Of a DNA stretch of 53,788 bases, positions 20,816 to 30,997 are shown piece after piece. The notes beneath the pieces are model-generated. The model worked only from the letters and a program-made list of their open reading frames with translations. It did not search any database and had not been told where the DNA came from. The number at the start of each line of letters is the position of its first letter. The stretch's first letter is position 1. This stretch comes from Fragilaria crotonensis (taxonomy: Eukaryota; Bacillariophyta; Fragilariophyceae; Fragilariales; Fragilariaceae): NCBI GenBank assembly GCA_022925895.1, contig JAKSYS010000425.1, positions 1 to 53,788 on the forward strand. The letters are read 5' to 3'. The position numbers were made by a program, and so were the translations under genes.

Positions 20816-21670
20816 GCCCTTCCCACTGTACTGGAATCAAGTTGACAAGTTGTCCAGTTGGCAAGTTGTCACTGAATCGTTTTCTATAGTTCATGTGCCG
20901 TGGCTTGCAAATGCAACTATATGTGTCATATGCAGTATGCTGATACATATGGATCTGTCGTCTGTCCCCATATGCCGGGTGCAGTGCTGTGCTGTGCTCT
21001 TGGTTTACCTGGTACCTGGTACATGTACATGTACTGCTACTGGCTACTGGCCACTCCTGCTTCCTGCTCCGTATGCATACTAGCCGTACGTCATATTGTG
21101 TACTTGGGGTTCTCAACTGGTATGATACAAGTATCATACCATCATACCCTTACTTGTACTCCGCGTACAAGTATGTCATACGTGCTATACATTCGTACTG
21201 AAGGCGAGTACTATGAACATTTGGTACAGTATGCATACACAAATACCGTTATATCCTATATCCTCAACAGACCACAGCGGCGTTCCGGTTGGCCTTTCCT
21301 TCAGATCTTTCATCATGGACTCACTCAACAGTCATCAACAAGTCGTCAAACGCAGTGGGAATCGATCGCCAGGTACCTTTACGAGTGCAGAACTGATGTG
21401 CCAGGAGACAGAGAAGACGCAATATGTATCATTTGCACTTCCCACCCATTCAGAGATGTGTAGTATACTGGTCTATTGGATCATCTACCCTCTGTAGTTT
21501 CGGCACCAAGACACGACTAGTGACGTGCTTTGGCTGCGGCTAGCAGGTCGTGAAGCATCGCCACATTTCTTGTTTCTTGCTTTACAATACAGCGACGATT
21601 CCTCGTCAGTAGGTAAAAATACGTGGTCTCACTTCCAGTGGCGCAGAGACAGGTCGAAGAATGAATGGCA
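20816..21670. other. Intergenic, rich in GTAC strings
   Basis: No gene is supported in these 855 bp. The stretch 20990-21240 is dense in GTAC, GGTACCTGG and GTATGATAC motifs. It includes a perfect 10-bp inverted repeat with a 2-base loop at 21119-21140 (GGTATGATAC AA GTATCATACC). It holds the promoter of the macro-domain gene and the 3' flank of the LRR gene. Confidence 0.6.
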
Positions 21671-23481
21671 TCAAATTTGCGTCTGGGTAGAGTTCATCGC
21701 CGGGTCGCAAAAGCCAGTGGCCGAATCGCAGCATGACGAACAGCATGTGAGAGAACATGTCACCATAGGATCGTCTATCCCGTTTGTACGTCCACAATCA
21801 GCACTTAGAATTACAATGCCTTCTAGGCCTCGAAGAGAGCAAAGCGCGGATGGTATGGCACCAGTGAGGTCGTTTTGGTGCAGCTCAACGTCCTGCAACG
21901 CAATCATACTTCCCATCTCTGTCGGAATTGTGCCAGAAATGCGGTTCCTTGCGACCCGGAAAGTTTGTATGTTGGTCAATTGGCTAATCTTGGCGCTGAG
22001 AGTGCCAGATAGATTCATGTTGTAAAGGTCCCACCTTCTCAACTCGGACATATTGTAGTGCTCATCTGGAACCGACCCGGTGATATGGTTTTGATCCAGG
22101 CGCAGGTCGAGCATCGAGTGAATTTTGCCTAATTCCGAGGGCATCCTTCCAGTGAGCTCGTTCTTTGCCACCCAGAGTTCCTTCAGGTTTCGGAGATTCC
22201 CGAGTTCGGATGGTAAAGTTCCCGTAAGGAAGTTCCGCGACCAACGAGTGAAGGCTGCGACATTGAAGCCGTGTGAGACCTAGGGATCACAACATGCGAA
22301 AAGCAGCATATGCACCTACCGATAGATGGAACTTTTCCGAACTCGGTTGGGATCGTTCCCTCCAAGGCGTTTTCCTGGATGAACCATCCCTTCAGCGCTC
22401 TGAGGACTCCGATTTCAGTCGAAATAGTCCCTGTGATGAAGTTACCAGCAATATTGATCGATTGAAGACCAATGATTTTGTACCACTCTGTTGGAATTTG
22501 ACCAGTTAAGAAATTGTACTGCAACTCAATGTTGAGCAAGTGCTTCGTGGATGATAGTTCCGATGGCAGTGTCCCGTAAAGTTCGTTCACAGGAAGGGCG
22601 ATTGACTGCAGGAAAGGAAGAAGCAAAATCTCTGGAGGGAAAGTGCCACGAATTTCTTGTCCTGCCAAATCGATGTTGCGAATCTGGTTGAACTCATCGC
22701 ACTTTATGCCCGCCCACTCACATTCGTGTCTGGCAGAAAGCCATCGTCCCAGCGCCGCGGTGGTCACTGGTAGACCCACTTCCCCAGCCGAAATCGACGT
22801 GCCTAAGGTACAGTCGTCCCCTTCCTGGTCCGTAGGAGGATTGCACGACAGCCACTGTTTGTCCTCGGTTGTTGAGATGTAGAACAGAGCGAGCAAGTAG
22901 CGCTGTGTCAATGCGTCGGAGCCTGGGCTTAGTACCATCGGATCCTTCTTGATAATCCAGTCCGCAGCGCGACCCTGCGACGAGTTTGGGTTCTTCAAGT
23001 TCGTTTCACCGACGATCTCAATAAGCTGATAGAAAATGCCGTTTCCTTCGCGATCAGTCGTCGGGGCGGTGGTGGGTGCAGGAGGCTGTGTCGATGTCAG
23101 AGAATTATTGCCTTGCAGGATTCCAACGGTGACAGACGCGCAAATTGCAATCGTCAGAACGCTTGCGAGAATGAAGTACAGATGAAATCGACAGCTTCGC
23201 CGGGCAGGAGCCTTTGCTTCTGGGTCATACTTGAGAGCAGCTGGAATCATGTCGTCGTCTTCATCTCCGACTACAGCCACAGCAACTGCAAGTGAGTCAT
23301 CACTAGGACGACCGAAATATGCGCCACTGCAAGCGCCGTTACAAGGCTCTGGCGCTTGGTCAATTTCCCCAACTGCAGCAGCAATAGATCGATGTGAATT
23401 TCTTTTTGTCTCGTCCTCACTTCCTCCAACCGCAAGAGCAGCAAGGCGCAAAAAACGGTGACATGCCATCGTCGTCAGCAT
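21671..23481 (-). CDS. Leucine-rich-repeat receptor-like membrane protein (diatom type)
   Basis: A predicted single-pass membrane protein with extracellular LRRs; the ligand is unknown. Two exons are joined on the minus strand, 23481-22320 and 22254-21671, with a 65-nt intron (GTAGGT...TCGCAG), giving 581 codons and an unbroken LRR frame. A nearer CTAG acceptor at 22280 would lose the LRR frame. Seen: an acidic VAVVGDEDDDMIPAALKYDP segment, one TM helix (about 98-123), a juxtamembrane Thr/Pro-rich linker (130-142), a pre-LRR cap with a Cys pair (LSARHECEWAGIKCDEF), about nine 24-residue repeats of the LxxNxLTGxIPxEJG plant-specific type, and a C-terminal Cys cluster (CSLTCCSSCCDSATGFC). There is no kinase domain. 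The true N-terminus probably lies further upstream in the frame at 23417-24037. Confidence 0.87.
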
Positions 23482-24037
23482 CCGACAGCCGACTTCGTTT
23501 CGCGCGTTGGAAGCCTTTCTGAGATGTCATGTTTGCAGACTCGCTTTTTAGCCTCTTCAACGGTTGATGCGCATGCGGATGAGTGTTGGCCTCTTCGCTT
23601 TGGCGCGTACAGTGGAACTTGTGGTTTGCGAAACCTTCCATGTTGCGAACTGGTCGAAATGACTCGGGGTTGTCAGTCATCGTGCAAGAGGAGTCGTCCT
23701 CCGACTGCCTCGTTTTGAAGGTATGATCAATAGGCGGGACGTGTGACTGACCGTTGGCACCGACATTTTCCTTGTCAAGACCGCTCCCAGCTTCGTCCAC
23801 TTGATTCAACTCTGCTTTTTTGCCGCCACAATTCATTGCCGTCAGCTGATGACGGTGAGCCTTGATGTGAATATCGTTCTCGAATTGGTTAAGTGCATTC
23901 TTCAGGCCAAGAGGACTGTTCGATCTTGGAAACAGTGTGGATCGACCAGTGTTTCTACTATGTGCAGCATTGGTCGAATGCGCGCCGTTGGGCACGTTGC
24001 GAGCGTCTTTATTCATATCATGATCCTGGTCGTTCAT
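23417..24037 (-). CDS. Probable N-terminal cytoplasmic exon of the LRR receptor (frame offset)
   Basis: A 206-codon frame starts with ATG at 24037 and overlaps the start of the LRR frame in a different register (+1). It is polar, with GAHSTNAAHSRNTGRS, LKNALNQFENDI and a basic stretch RAKRSRLSDADDDG. Long Ser/Ala/Gly-rich N-terminal regions with GAHSxNAxHxxxTGRS and LxxFExDI motifs precede the TM segment in diatom LRR receptors, as I recall the family. I therefore infer that this is the missing N-terminus. The join is unresolved: weak donors such as GTCGGC near 23491 or GTTGGA near 23433, with acceptor CTGCAG at about 23372-23377, restore the frame. A real frameshift is also possible. A separate small gene cannot be excluded. 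Confidence 0.5.
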   Translation of the reverse strand: MNDQDHDMNKDARNVPNGAHSTNAAHSRNTGRSTLFPRSNSPLGLKNALNQFENDIHIKAHRHQLTAMNCGGKKAELNQVDEAGSGLDKENVGANGQSHVPPIDHTFKTRQSEDDSSCTMTDNPESFRPVRNMEGFANHKFHCTRQSEEANTHPHAHQPLKRLKSESANMTSQKGFQRAKRSRLSDADDDGMSPFFAPCCSCGWRK

Positions 24038-25418
24038 TGTGCGACTTGGCAGCCCCGCTCCGATAGCACTGACGCAGCTACTGTTGATGCGGAGATGTGC
24101 GAGACGAATGCGGCGTTGGTTTCGCTGTGCTTTGACGATGGGGGAAGGATTAGTGCATGGAATTCAATGTCAGTCGTGTTCTGTACCTGCCTGGAAAGGC
24201 ACCTGCAAAAGGTTCCATTCATAGCACATCATATCGGAGTACCTTCATTTCATGGAGCACCCCAATGATAACTGCATAGTAGTAGACCGTACCTTCGAAC
24301 AATATGCGCGTTACCAATCTCTGCGCTCGACAATAAGATGGTCACGCGGCACCTCAAAGAGATTGGGTGCAAACCTTCTGGGACTGAAACTCCCGCGGAA
24401 CGCAAGTGAAATGATTCTCGAAAATGTGAATAAAACATCCTTGCCCTTTGCTGGGGTACTTGTAGTGTACGACTAGAGTATGCATATATGTCATACGTGT
24501 CAGCAAGTGTGTAGTACTGTAAGTAACATCGTTCTACCTGGAAGGTCCGGCACAAGCACGTACCAGCCATTATTTTCGATGAGCGCTGACGCCAGCCGTC
24601 CTCCGATTGGCGTGATGCGACATTTTTAGCCATCTTGTTGATCCAACCGAGCCGGCAAGGTCTTCCTTTGTCATCATTTTTTTCAGTCTGTCAGCAAATT
24701 CTGTAAGCAAATTCTAAGTGTCAGCAAATTTTGTAAGCAAATTTTTGCTGTCAGCAAATAGATTGTCGTAAGCAAATTGTGTAAGGAAATCAGCAAATTT
24801 GATTGTCGTAAGCAAATTGTATCAGCAATTCAGCAAATTGCTCCTTAAAAGAAAAACGTGAGTGTAGGATTCCCACACCGGTGACTTCCTTAAATGTCCG
24901 GTGTAGGTGTTACTTATGCAAAAAGGATGTCGTGGCTCGTGGAACTCGTAAGTGTGCAAGAATTCAATTTCCATACTGCTCTCGTCTGCGGGATCAGGAC
25001 AAAGGACAAGCAAGGTATAGCAAGCCACTTCCATGCTACGTAAAGAAGCCCAACGACGCCGCCTTCTTATCGTCGCGACCTCTGACCCCTGACGCGTAAT
25101 CGAGATGTGATCCTTTGCGTCCGGGTTTCTTCTTGACTGGTCTAAAGATTTCGACCTCGCCTGCACTCTGTTCAAAAGCTCTCAACGCACGCCCGACTTC
25201 CTCAAAGGAGCTCGGAAGTCGTTGTCCTGGTACAGCTGATACACAGGGTCACGTAGAAATAGGACGTGCAACAAAAGAATTCAAAAGAGATCAACACTTC
25301 TGTCTTTATCGATTGATCAAGCTCGAACCATCTCACTCGCCTCTCGAGCTCTTCTCACCAGGACAACCTCCGATCTGCAGATTATTTGAATTCTACCTTC
25401 TACCCCTACCACACCAGA
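24038..25418. other. Intergenic region with a tandem array
   Basis: No gene is supported in this 1.4-kb stretch. It holds the tandem TCAGCAAATT array at 24690-24843 and the 5' flank of the zinc-finger gene. An inverted repeat ACACCGG...CCGGTGT lies at about 24876-24905. Confidence 0.55.
24690..24843. repeat. Tandem array of GTCAGCAAATT / GTAAGCAAATT units
   Basis: About five units of 30-40 bp start at 24690, 24720, 24750, 24790 and 24829. Each pairs a TCAGCAAAT motif with a GTAAGCAAATT motif. The first three are exactly 30 bp apart; the later ones gain a GATTGTC insert. The array is followed by CTCCTTAAAAGAAAAAC. A related sequence in inverse orientation lies near 27.83-27.96 kb. Confidence 0.85.
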
Positions 25419-26623
25419 ATGACAGGATCTGACGACAACAAGAAAGACGAAGAAGTTGACGAAACTGTGAATGATGTCGTAGAACAGATGGTCGGGCTGA
25501 CTGACGACGATGGCAAAGGTGGCAATCTCCCCAAGAAACGTCGTCTCTGTCGGTACCCTGGTTGCACCAAAGTTATCAAGTCGCAAGGGCACTGTCAGCG
25601 ACATGGAGCAAGAGCCAAGCGATGTAAAATGGACGGTTGCGATAAGCAGGCTCAGGTATGCCAATACGTTGACGTTGTTGCTGTTGCCAAGACGAGCTCC
25701 TCCGGAGAGACATCTCGCTCTGTTGCATTCTAACCTGTTGCTCACGGATTCTTTCGCCATACTATAGGGAACGCACGATGGCATGTGCAAGCGCCACTGG
25801 AAGGCACTCCATGTAAGTTGTCTCAGCGAGTACCCATGACGAGAGGCGGGAGTATGCTAATCCTTTACATACACACAGTTCCCACCACCTGCCCCAAAAG
25901 CGGAAGACGAGCCGCCAGCCCCAGAAGGCGAGTCTGTGTATGATTCGATACTTCCTCAGAGCATATCATATCGCCCTGCGAACACGAAAGTGAAAGTCAA
26001 GGATGATATGGATGCTAAGGTCGATCCCCTCGATCCACCTCCCGCTCCTGAGGGAATCAGTGTCATGCCATTGATTGCGTTTTTGCGGGAAGGGTTTGTG
26101 AGAGAATCAGGGTGGCATCGCAACGGTGAGCGTCGTGCCAGAGGGATGTTCCCAGTAACCTCGCTGTCATCACAGCTTGAACCTTGGGAACGCCAATTGG
26201 TGAGTTTGACTTAGTCATGCATTGGACGCACGACGAGTTCTCTTAGCTACGATTGGGAATCACTCACTCAATGGATTTGCACCTCACCAGGCCCTAGTTG
26301 AGATCCTCTTGCTTTCCGGTGGTACACCTTATGCCAACTTCAAGGACCTGGCACACGCTTGGGGTCGCGAAAAGGGCTTTCATCATCTGTTGGCTACATC
26401 CGTCTGTGAACGGCGTGGCGAAGTGGAGCGAAAGAAACGATCGGACGCCGGTCGTACCATGACGAATGAGCAACGACAACTCTTTCGCGACAAGCTCAAG
26501 CGCGCTAGGGTGAGTGGGAAGGATCTCGACTCCGATGGAGAACTTAAGGATCCTTCGCTTGACGAGATGGTCAATGGTGACGACCCGGACGGCGACGAGG
26601 ACGCTGATGGTGTTTGCGTGTAA
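25419..26623 (+). CDS. WRKY19-like zinc-finger protein (four exons)
   Basis: A probable nuclear or regulatory protein, 311 aa, joined as 25419-25655, 25768-25812, 25879-26199 and 26291-26623. All introns are phase 0 GT-AG (112, 66 and 91 nt). Start is the ATG at 25419; the frame reaches 25386 only through a TTG. After an acidic leader, a basic KKRR patch precedes two Cys/His modules of the plant WRKY19-type zinc finger: CRYPGCTKVIKSQGHCQRHG and, after AKR, CKMDGCDKQAQ joined across intron 1 to GTHDGMCKRHW. No WRKY DNA-binding domain itself is present. The C-terminal half is well structured (ESVYDSILPQSISYRP, GWHRNGERRARGMFPV, LLLSGGTPYANFKDLAHAWG, VERKKRSDAG) and resembles a family I associate with diatoms. 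An acidic tail ends the protein. Its biochemical role is unknown. Confidence 0.88.
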
Positions 26624-28471
26624 AATTGATGTTGAAACCGGGATTTGATCGACACGATTCTCACGTTAGATATGGGGCCTGTTTGTGTGGTTACAACTGC
26701 GTGGATAGTAGGTCGATAAGTTTTCACATGCTCGTACTACTGGAGGGGACTTAATTGGTAGTGTAGTATTGTTATTTTGCGAACTATATACGGCGAAAAT
26801 CTCCTCACTTTCGGGCCTGAAAACAGGATCAAATATCGTTCTTATCTTTGTTCGTCGTTGATCGATGGCTTCCCTCTGGTCGGAACAGGATTATATGGGT
26901 TTTGATGAGGAACATTGTCAAGATGGTATCCTATGTCCCATGTCCCATGTACGAATATCTAATACTACAGTACACTCGAGTGTTTCAGGTTATGGACTAT
27001 TGGCTCTAGTAGCTCTAGTAGTAGTAGTACGTAGTTCCGTAGTTCGATGTTCGATGTTCGATGTTCAATTGAGTTGTCGAGGTTAATAGGCTACTGTACC
27101 GGATAGGTCCAGTACCGGTGCGACAGTAAATACTGTTGTGCTGGAGTCGGTAAACACTGATGCGTCTGAATGTCCGATTCGAGTCACACTTGAACTCAGA
27201 ATTGACAGAGCGACTGAACTAAGAAAAAGGGTTCAAATTAATCTCAGAATGGAAAACCAAAGTCTAACAACTCAAGCTTCCATTGGAGGCCAAAACTAAT
27301 GGAAAGTCAATTAAGGACATAACAAGTGATGGAGAGTGAAAGAAGTGCATTATATATGAACAGAGAAGAACAGGACATAGTCCCAAGGAAGGAAGAAGAC
27401 TGCAGAAGGTCTGAATGGGACAAAGGCGCCCTTGAGAAAAATTTAGTTCAGAGAATGAATGATGACCTTTACTGATTTTGTCAATGCATGACAACTGAAG
27501 TTATCACCCCCATAACCAAAGCATGAACTCTCATACCAAGCAATAGGAAATCTGGGATAAGTTACAAGTAAAACTACTTGGAGTGGTACAGACATGCAGA
27601 CCTACAGTATGTGTTCTACATTTTGCACAACTCGGAGTAGTGAACAGAATAGCTACATACAAGCAATACACAGAGCTCTGACTACAGGAAGGCCATGCCT
27701 CGGGAATTGTGAAAAAGGCGAAAAAACGCAATACCCTGGAGGTGAAAATCGTTTCCATTCTGAGTTGTGGTGACGCAATGGGAATCATAGCAGGCTGGCG
27801 CAAGTATCATGTGGATGATGCTAAGTGAAACATTGCTGACGGTCAGTGAATACTTTGCTGACGGTCAAAAGAAATTGCTGATGTAAGAACATACCATGTG
27901 TCCACAAAAACTTCTTAAAGGAAAAACAGATTTTCTGACGGTCAGCAATTTTTTACTTACGAGGAGGAGAAAACCTTGACGGCTAATTTGCATCGACCAA
28001 TCCAGCTACAAATCTTGCAACACATACAAATGGGAAAATCCCTGACACACATGTGACGATGGTCACAAACTTAAAGGCTGAAATGTGCTTGGGCCGGACC
28101 TTCCTGTACCTTGCATGTTGTACTATACAGGTAGGCCCGGCTCAATGGTGGAAAATTTGAGAGGTGCAAAATTTCCAAGGTACCAACTTCCAGTGCAGCT
28201 ATTGTTTCACAGGCTTCCAAATGTTTGCATTACCTTGCATAGGAAAAGCTCAACATGGCTAGGAACATCTTTTAAATACATAAATTAGTAAACAGTGTGA
28301 TATTGAGTATCTTTTCGGTAGAGGCAATCATATTTACACCATTTAATGGCTCAATTGTTTAGTACGGCCCAAAGCCATTTTTCACTGGTACCTGGTACTG
28401 AATGACTTCACAAGGTACATTGTAGCTGAAGCTTATGCTGAATAGAGTACAAGTACCGTAGAGTGCATACT
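26624..28471. other. Intergenic, no gene seen
   Basis: These 1.85 kb show no supported gene. A cluster of short TAGTAG/TTCGATG repeats lies at about 27003-27068. At 27825-27965 there are TTGCTGACGGTCAG motifs and TTCTTAAAGGAAAAAC, matching the 24.7-kb array in inverse sense. A segment at about 28366-28396 (CCAAAGCCATTTTTC...GGTACCTGG) resembles the end of the inverted-repeat element at 40.9 kb. Confidence 0.55.
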
Positions 28472-28517
28472 GGGGTTGCGGGAAACACCGATTTTTCACT
28501 ACGGTTCCCGCAACCCC
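28472..28517. repeat. 46-bp terminal hairpin, left copy
   Basis: GGGGTTGCGGGAA at one end and TTCCCGCAACCCC at the other form a near-perfect stem with a loop of about 20 bases. An almost identical 46-bp hairpin in inverse orientation lies at 30998-31043. Three bases, ACT, border the outer side of each copy. Confidence 0.85.
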
Positions 28518-28616
28518 GAAAAATTCCGGTGTACAGTTCAGTACTGGTAGCAGTAGAGAGTACTGGAATATGGAGTATGTATAAGAGATAAGAGTATAGC
28601 AACAATATATATATAC

Positions 28617-29604
28617 TAGACTACGGATAAAATGAAATAATATATTGATTACGTGTGCTGCTTCCTCCTAAAAACCCAGAACTCTACTAGAGGGAAAACC
28701 GTTTTCCAGGGTTTTTAACGGCGTCTTGGATCTCTGCCATTGATCAGCTCGTATAGCGTAGTGGTATGATATATGCATATATGTCATACCATGGTACTAG
28801 TACCTTTGATTACCATGTAAGAAAGGCGAAGGACAAAGCCGGAAGCTTTTTTAGGGGATGCGGGAAACAGCTGGTTTCGATTTGTTGTTTCGTACTATTA
28901 TCGAAAAATGGAGCTCGACAAAAAGAGCGTCTTTCAGAGAATTTTCGAGTTGTCCGGAGGATTTTTGTGTTGTCCGGAGGATTTTCGAGTTGTCCTTCTG
29001 GATCACTTCTTAGCTAACCCTATTTTTGTGTAGCTTCTGGTATAAGTCTACAGGGATTAAAAAGAAGTGATCCCAATTCCGGATCACTCATTTCTTGAAA
29101 CGACTTTTCGGAGCGATTTGACTTTTTGAAACTCGTTTCAGAGGATGAAATTACTTTTACATGGACTACTCTACTGACATTTCTACACACCCTAGTACTC
29201 AGTACCGCTATGCATTAGGGATACGCTCTCGGACAACTTCTCGGATCACTCGAACAACTTCTCGGATCACTCGGACAACTTCTCGGATCACTCGGACAAC
29301 TTCCTTTATGATTGTCGAATCCGTGTTGAGCTCTCTCTGACGCAATAGCGTGACACCAGAGAATCAATTCCAGCCGGTTCCCGCAACCCCTAAAAAAACT
29401 GCCGACTTTGTCCTTCGCTTATCTTACGTGCTCATCATAGGTATGACATATATGCATATATCATACGATAGCAATACAAGCTGTTCAATGGAAGCGCGAT
29501 CCGAGACGCCGTTATGAACCCTGGAAAACGGTGTTCTCTCTAGTAGTAGAGTTCTGGGTTTGCATACGTAATCAAATATATTATTTCATTTTATGCGTAG
29601 TCTA
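28617..29604. mobile_element. Foldback element with inverted arms of about 240-270 bp
   Basis: The left arm (28617-28885) and right arm (about 29360-29604) are inverted copies. Shared landmarks in order from each outer end are TAGACTACG, ATAAAATGAAATAATATAT, AACCCAGAACTCTACTA, CCGTTTTCCAGGGTT, AACGGCGTCT, ATGATATATGCATATATGTC, AAGCGAAGGACAAAG and a GGGGTTGCGGGAA-like core. The outermost bases lie next to TA on both sides, which would fit a TA target, but this is not proven. The central 0.47 kb carries 21-bp tandem repeats. No coding sequence is seen. Confidence 0.75.
29230..29304. repeat. 21-bp tandem repeat
   Basis: About 3.5 copies of CGGACAACTTCTCGGATCACT start at 29230, 29251, 29272 and 29293, with one base change in copy 2. 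Related GTTGTCCGGAGGA strings lie on the other side of the foldback centre at about 28949-28996. Confidence 0.9.
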
Positions 29605-29630
29605 CTATCCTACTATATTATAAATTAATT

Positions 29631-29726
29631 GTGTGCGTGTGTGCGTGTGTGCGTGTGTGCGTGTGTGCGTGTGTGCGTGTGTGCGTGTGTGCGTGTGTGC
29701 GTGTGTGCGTGTGTGCGTGTGTGCGT
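29631..29726. repeat. (GTGTGCGT)12 microsatellite
   Basis: Twelve perfect 8-bp units. The corresponding place in the 42-kb copy (about 42533-42556, opposite strand) has only about two to three units, so the array expanded here or contracted there after duplication. Confidence 0.95.
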
Positions 29727-29971
29727 CTGTTACGGAGTATGACCACTCTGGGGTACTGGATCAAATGAATACTGTCTCATACTCGGAGTATATGTCATAC
29801 ATGCATACTGGAGTACTCCGTAAGCGATGTCGGTAAGATTTGCATATACGTAGTTGCGTCAGTGCGTGCGTCTGTTACGGAGTATGACCACTCTGGGGTA
29901 CTGCACTACTTGCGTATAGTACTGAACTGTACAAACAGTACACACAACCGTGCACAAACCATACCGTACAC

Positions 29972-30673
29972 CAGGCTTTGGAAAAATAATACTGCATACT
30001 GGTATCGACCTCCAACGTCGTACCAGTACGTATACTTCTACTGCAGTGGAGCTGCAGTACGTACTTCAGTATATCTAAGAGCTGCAGTATATACTGCAGT
30101 ATCTTCCCACCGATGCTGCAAATACTGATACTGCAAGGGGAGCTGCAGTATTTACTGGTACTGCACAACAGTAACAGTAGCACAGTAGCGACTATTGGTA
30201 CGACGCTAGCTGTATTGGCGAAGTCGCAAAAATGCCAAATTAAGCAAAGTGCAAGTAGAATTTGTATTGTACTACTGTGTACTGTAGTGGGACGAAGAAA
30301 TTGTACAGATTTATGGATAAGAATGCAACTTAAACCGACACAAATAGTTACAAATTGACGTGATTGATAATTCTTGTGCAAGAAATAGTTACAAATTGAC
30401 GTGATTGATAATTCTTGTGCAAGTCAGTTCTAGCACGATATTCCCAGTATTTCAAAATACTGCAAATACTGCAGTATCGTTTTCAGAGCTGGAGTATGGT
30501 TTTTTGTGGAGCTGCAGTATGGTTCTACTGCTCTGGAGCTGCAGTATATTTTTTTACTTACTGCGCGAGAGCTGCAGTACGTATTACTTACTGCCATGGA
30601 GCACAAGTATACTGGTATGGTATACTGCAGTATCCAGTATACTTATGTACCAGTATATTTTTTCCAAAGCCTG
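29972..30673. mobile_element. Non-autonomous hAT-like DNA transposon (MITE), 702 bp
   Basis: The element starts CAGGCTTTGGAAAAA and ends with its exact reverse complement (15 bp), after which the arms diverge. It is flanked by an 8-bp direct repeat, CCGTACAC (29964-29971 and 30674-30681). The duplicate locus at 42270-42277 carries a single CCGTACAC (opposite strand) with the same neighbours on both sides, so it is the empty site. An 8-bp target duplication and short TIRs beginning CAG are hallmarks of the hAT superfamily. Both arms hold several copies of GAGCTGCAGTA (near 30049, 30078, 30140, 30520, 30538 and 30569), recalling the subterminal transposase-binding repeats of hAT elements. A 41-bp tandem duplication lies at 30342-30423. 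No transposase is encoded. Confidence 0.9.
30342..30423. repeat. 41-bp direct tandem duplication inside the hAT-like element
   Basis: Two perfect copies, 30342-30382 and 30383-30423, each begin AAATAGTTACAAATTGACG and end TTCTTGTGCAAG. The identity suggests a recent slippage or repair event. Confidence 0.95.
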
Positions 30674-30711
30674 CCGTACACGTATTCCAAAAGTCCGACC
30701 AATTGGGAGGT

Positions 30712-30875
30712 GACCACTCTGGGGTACTGGATCAAATGAATACTGTCTGAATTTCCTACGTTGGTACCATGGTACTGCATACTGTAGGGGAAAAAAGTAC
30801 TGGTACGGAGTACGACCAGTTTGGGGGTACTGTACGTCCAGTTTCCTGTAGTACATAGACACTCCGATCAAATGT
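30712..30875. mobile_element. Second insertion in the duplicated block (164 bp)
   Basis: GAGGT occurs on both sides (30707-30711 and 30876-30880), while the 42-kb copy has one (opposite strand, 42240-42244) between the same neighbours, CCAATTGG and ACCCACTAG. The inserted DNA begins with GACCACTCTGGGGTACTGG, a segment already present at about 29740. It may therefore be a templated or recombined piece rather than an independent transposon. No terminal inverted repeats were seen. Confidence 0.6.
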
Positions 30876-30997
30876 GAGGTACCCACTAGTATATATATAT
30901 ATTGTTACTATACTCTTATACTACAGTACTCTGTATTCCAGTACAGTACTTGTATTCTGTACTGATTCCAGCACTGAACTGTACGACGGAATTCTTC

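Larger units (their letters stand above)
29605..30890. repeat. Duplicated block, copy A (inverse copy at 42231-42577)
   Basis: After removal of two insertions (29972-30681 and 30712-30880), this block aligns nearly base for base with the reverse complement of 42231-42577. Shared parts are TATAAATTAATTGTGTGCG, the GTGTGCGT array, TTACGGAGTATGACCACTCT twice, CGATGTCGGTAAGATTTGC, CTGAACTGTACAAACAGTAC, CCGTACACGTATTCC and CCGACCAATTGGGAGGT. It has no coding content. Confidence 0.88.

Noticed and set aside
22280-22319. CTAG acceptor for the LRR intron
   Set aside because: A 40-nt intron would be very short, and the resulting frame destroys the LRR pattern.
25419-26623. True WRKY transcription factor
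   Set aside because: No WRKYGQK core is present; only the Cys/His module known from WRKY19-like proteins.
29875-30381. 168-codon minus-strand frame inside the hAT-like element
   Set aside because: It has no transposase motif (no BED finger or hAT dimerisation C-terminus), is biased by repeats and starts outside the element.
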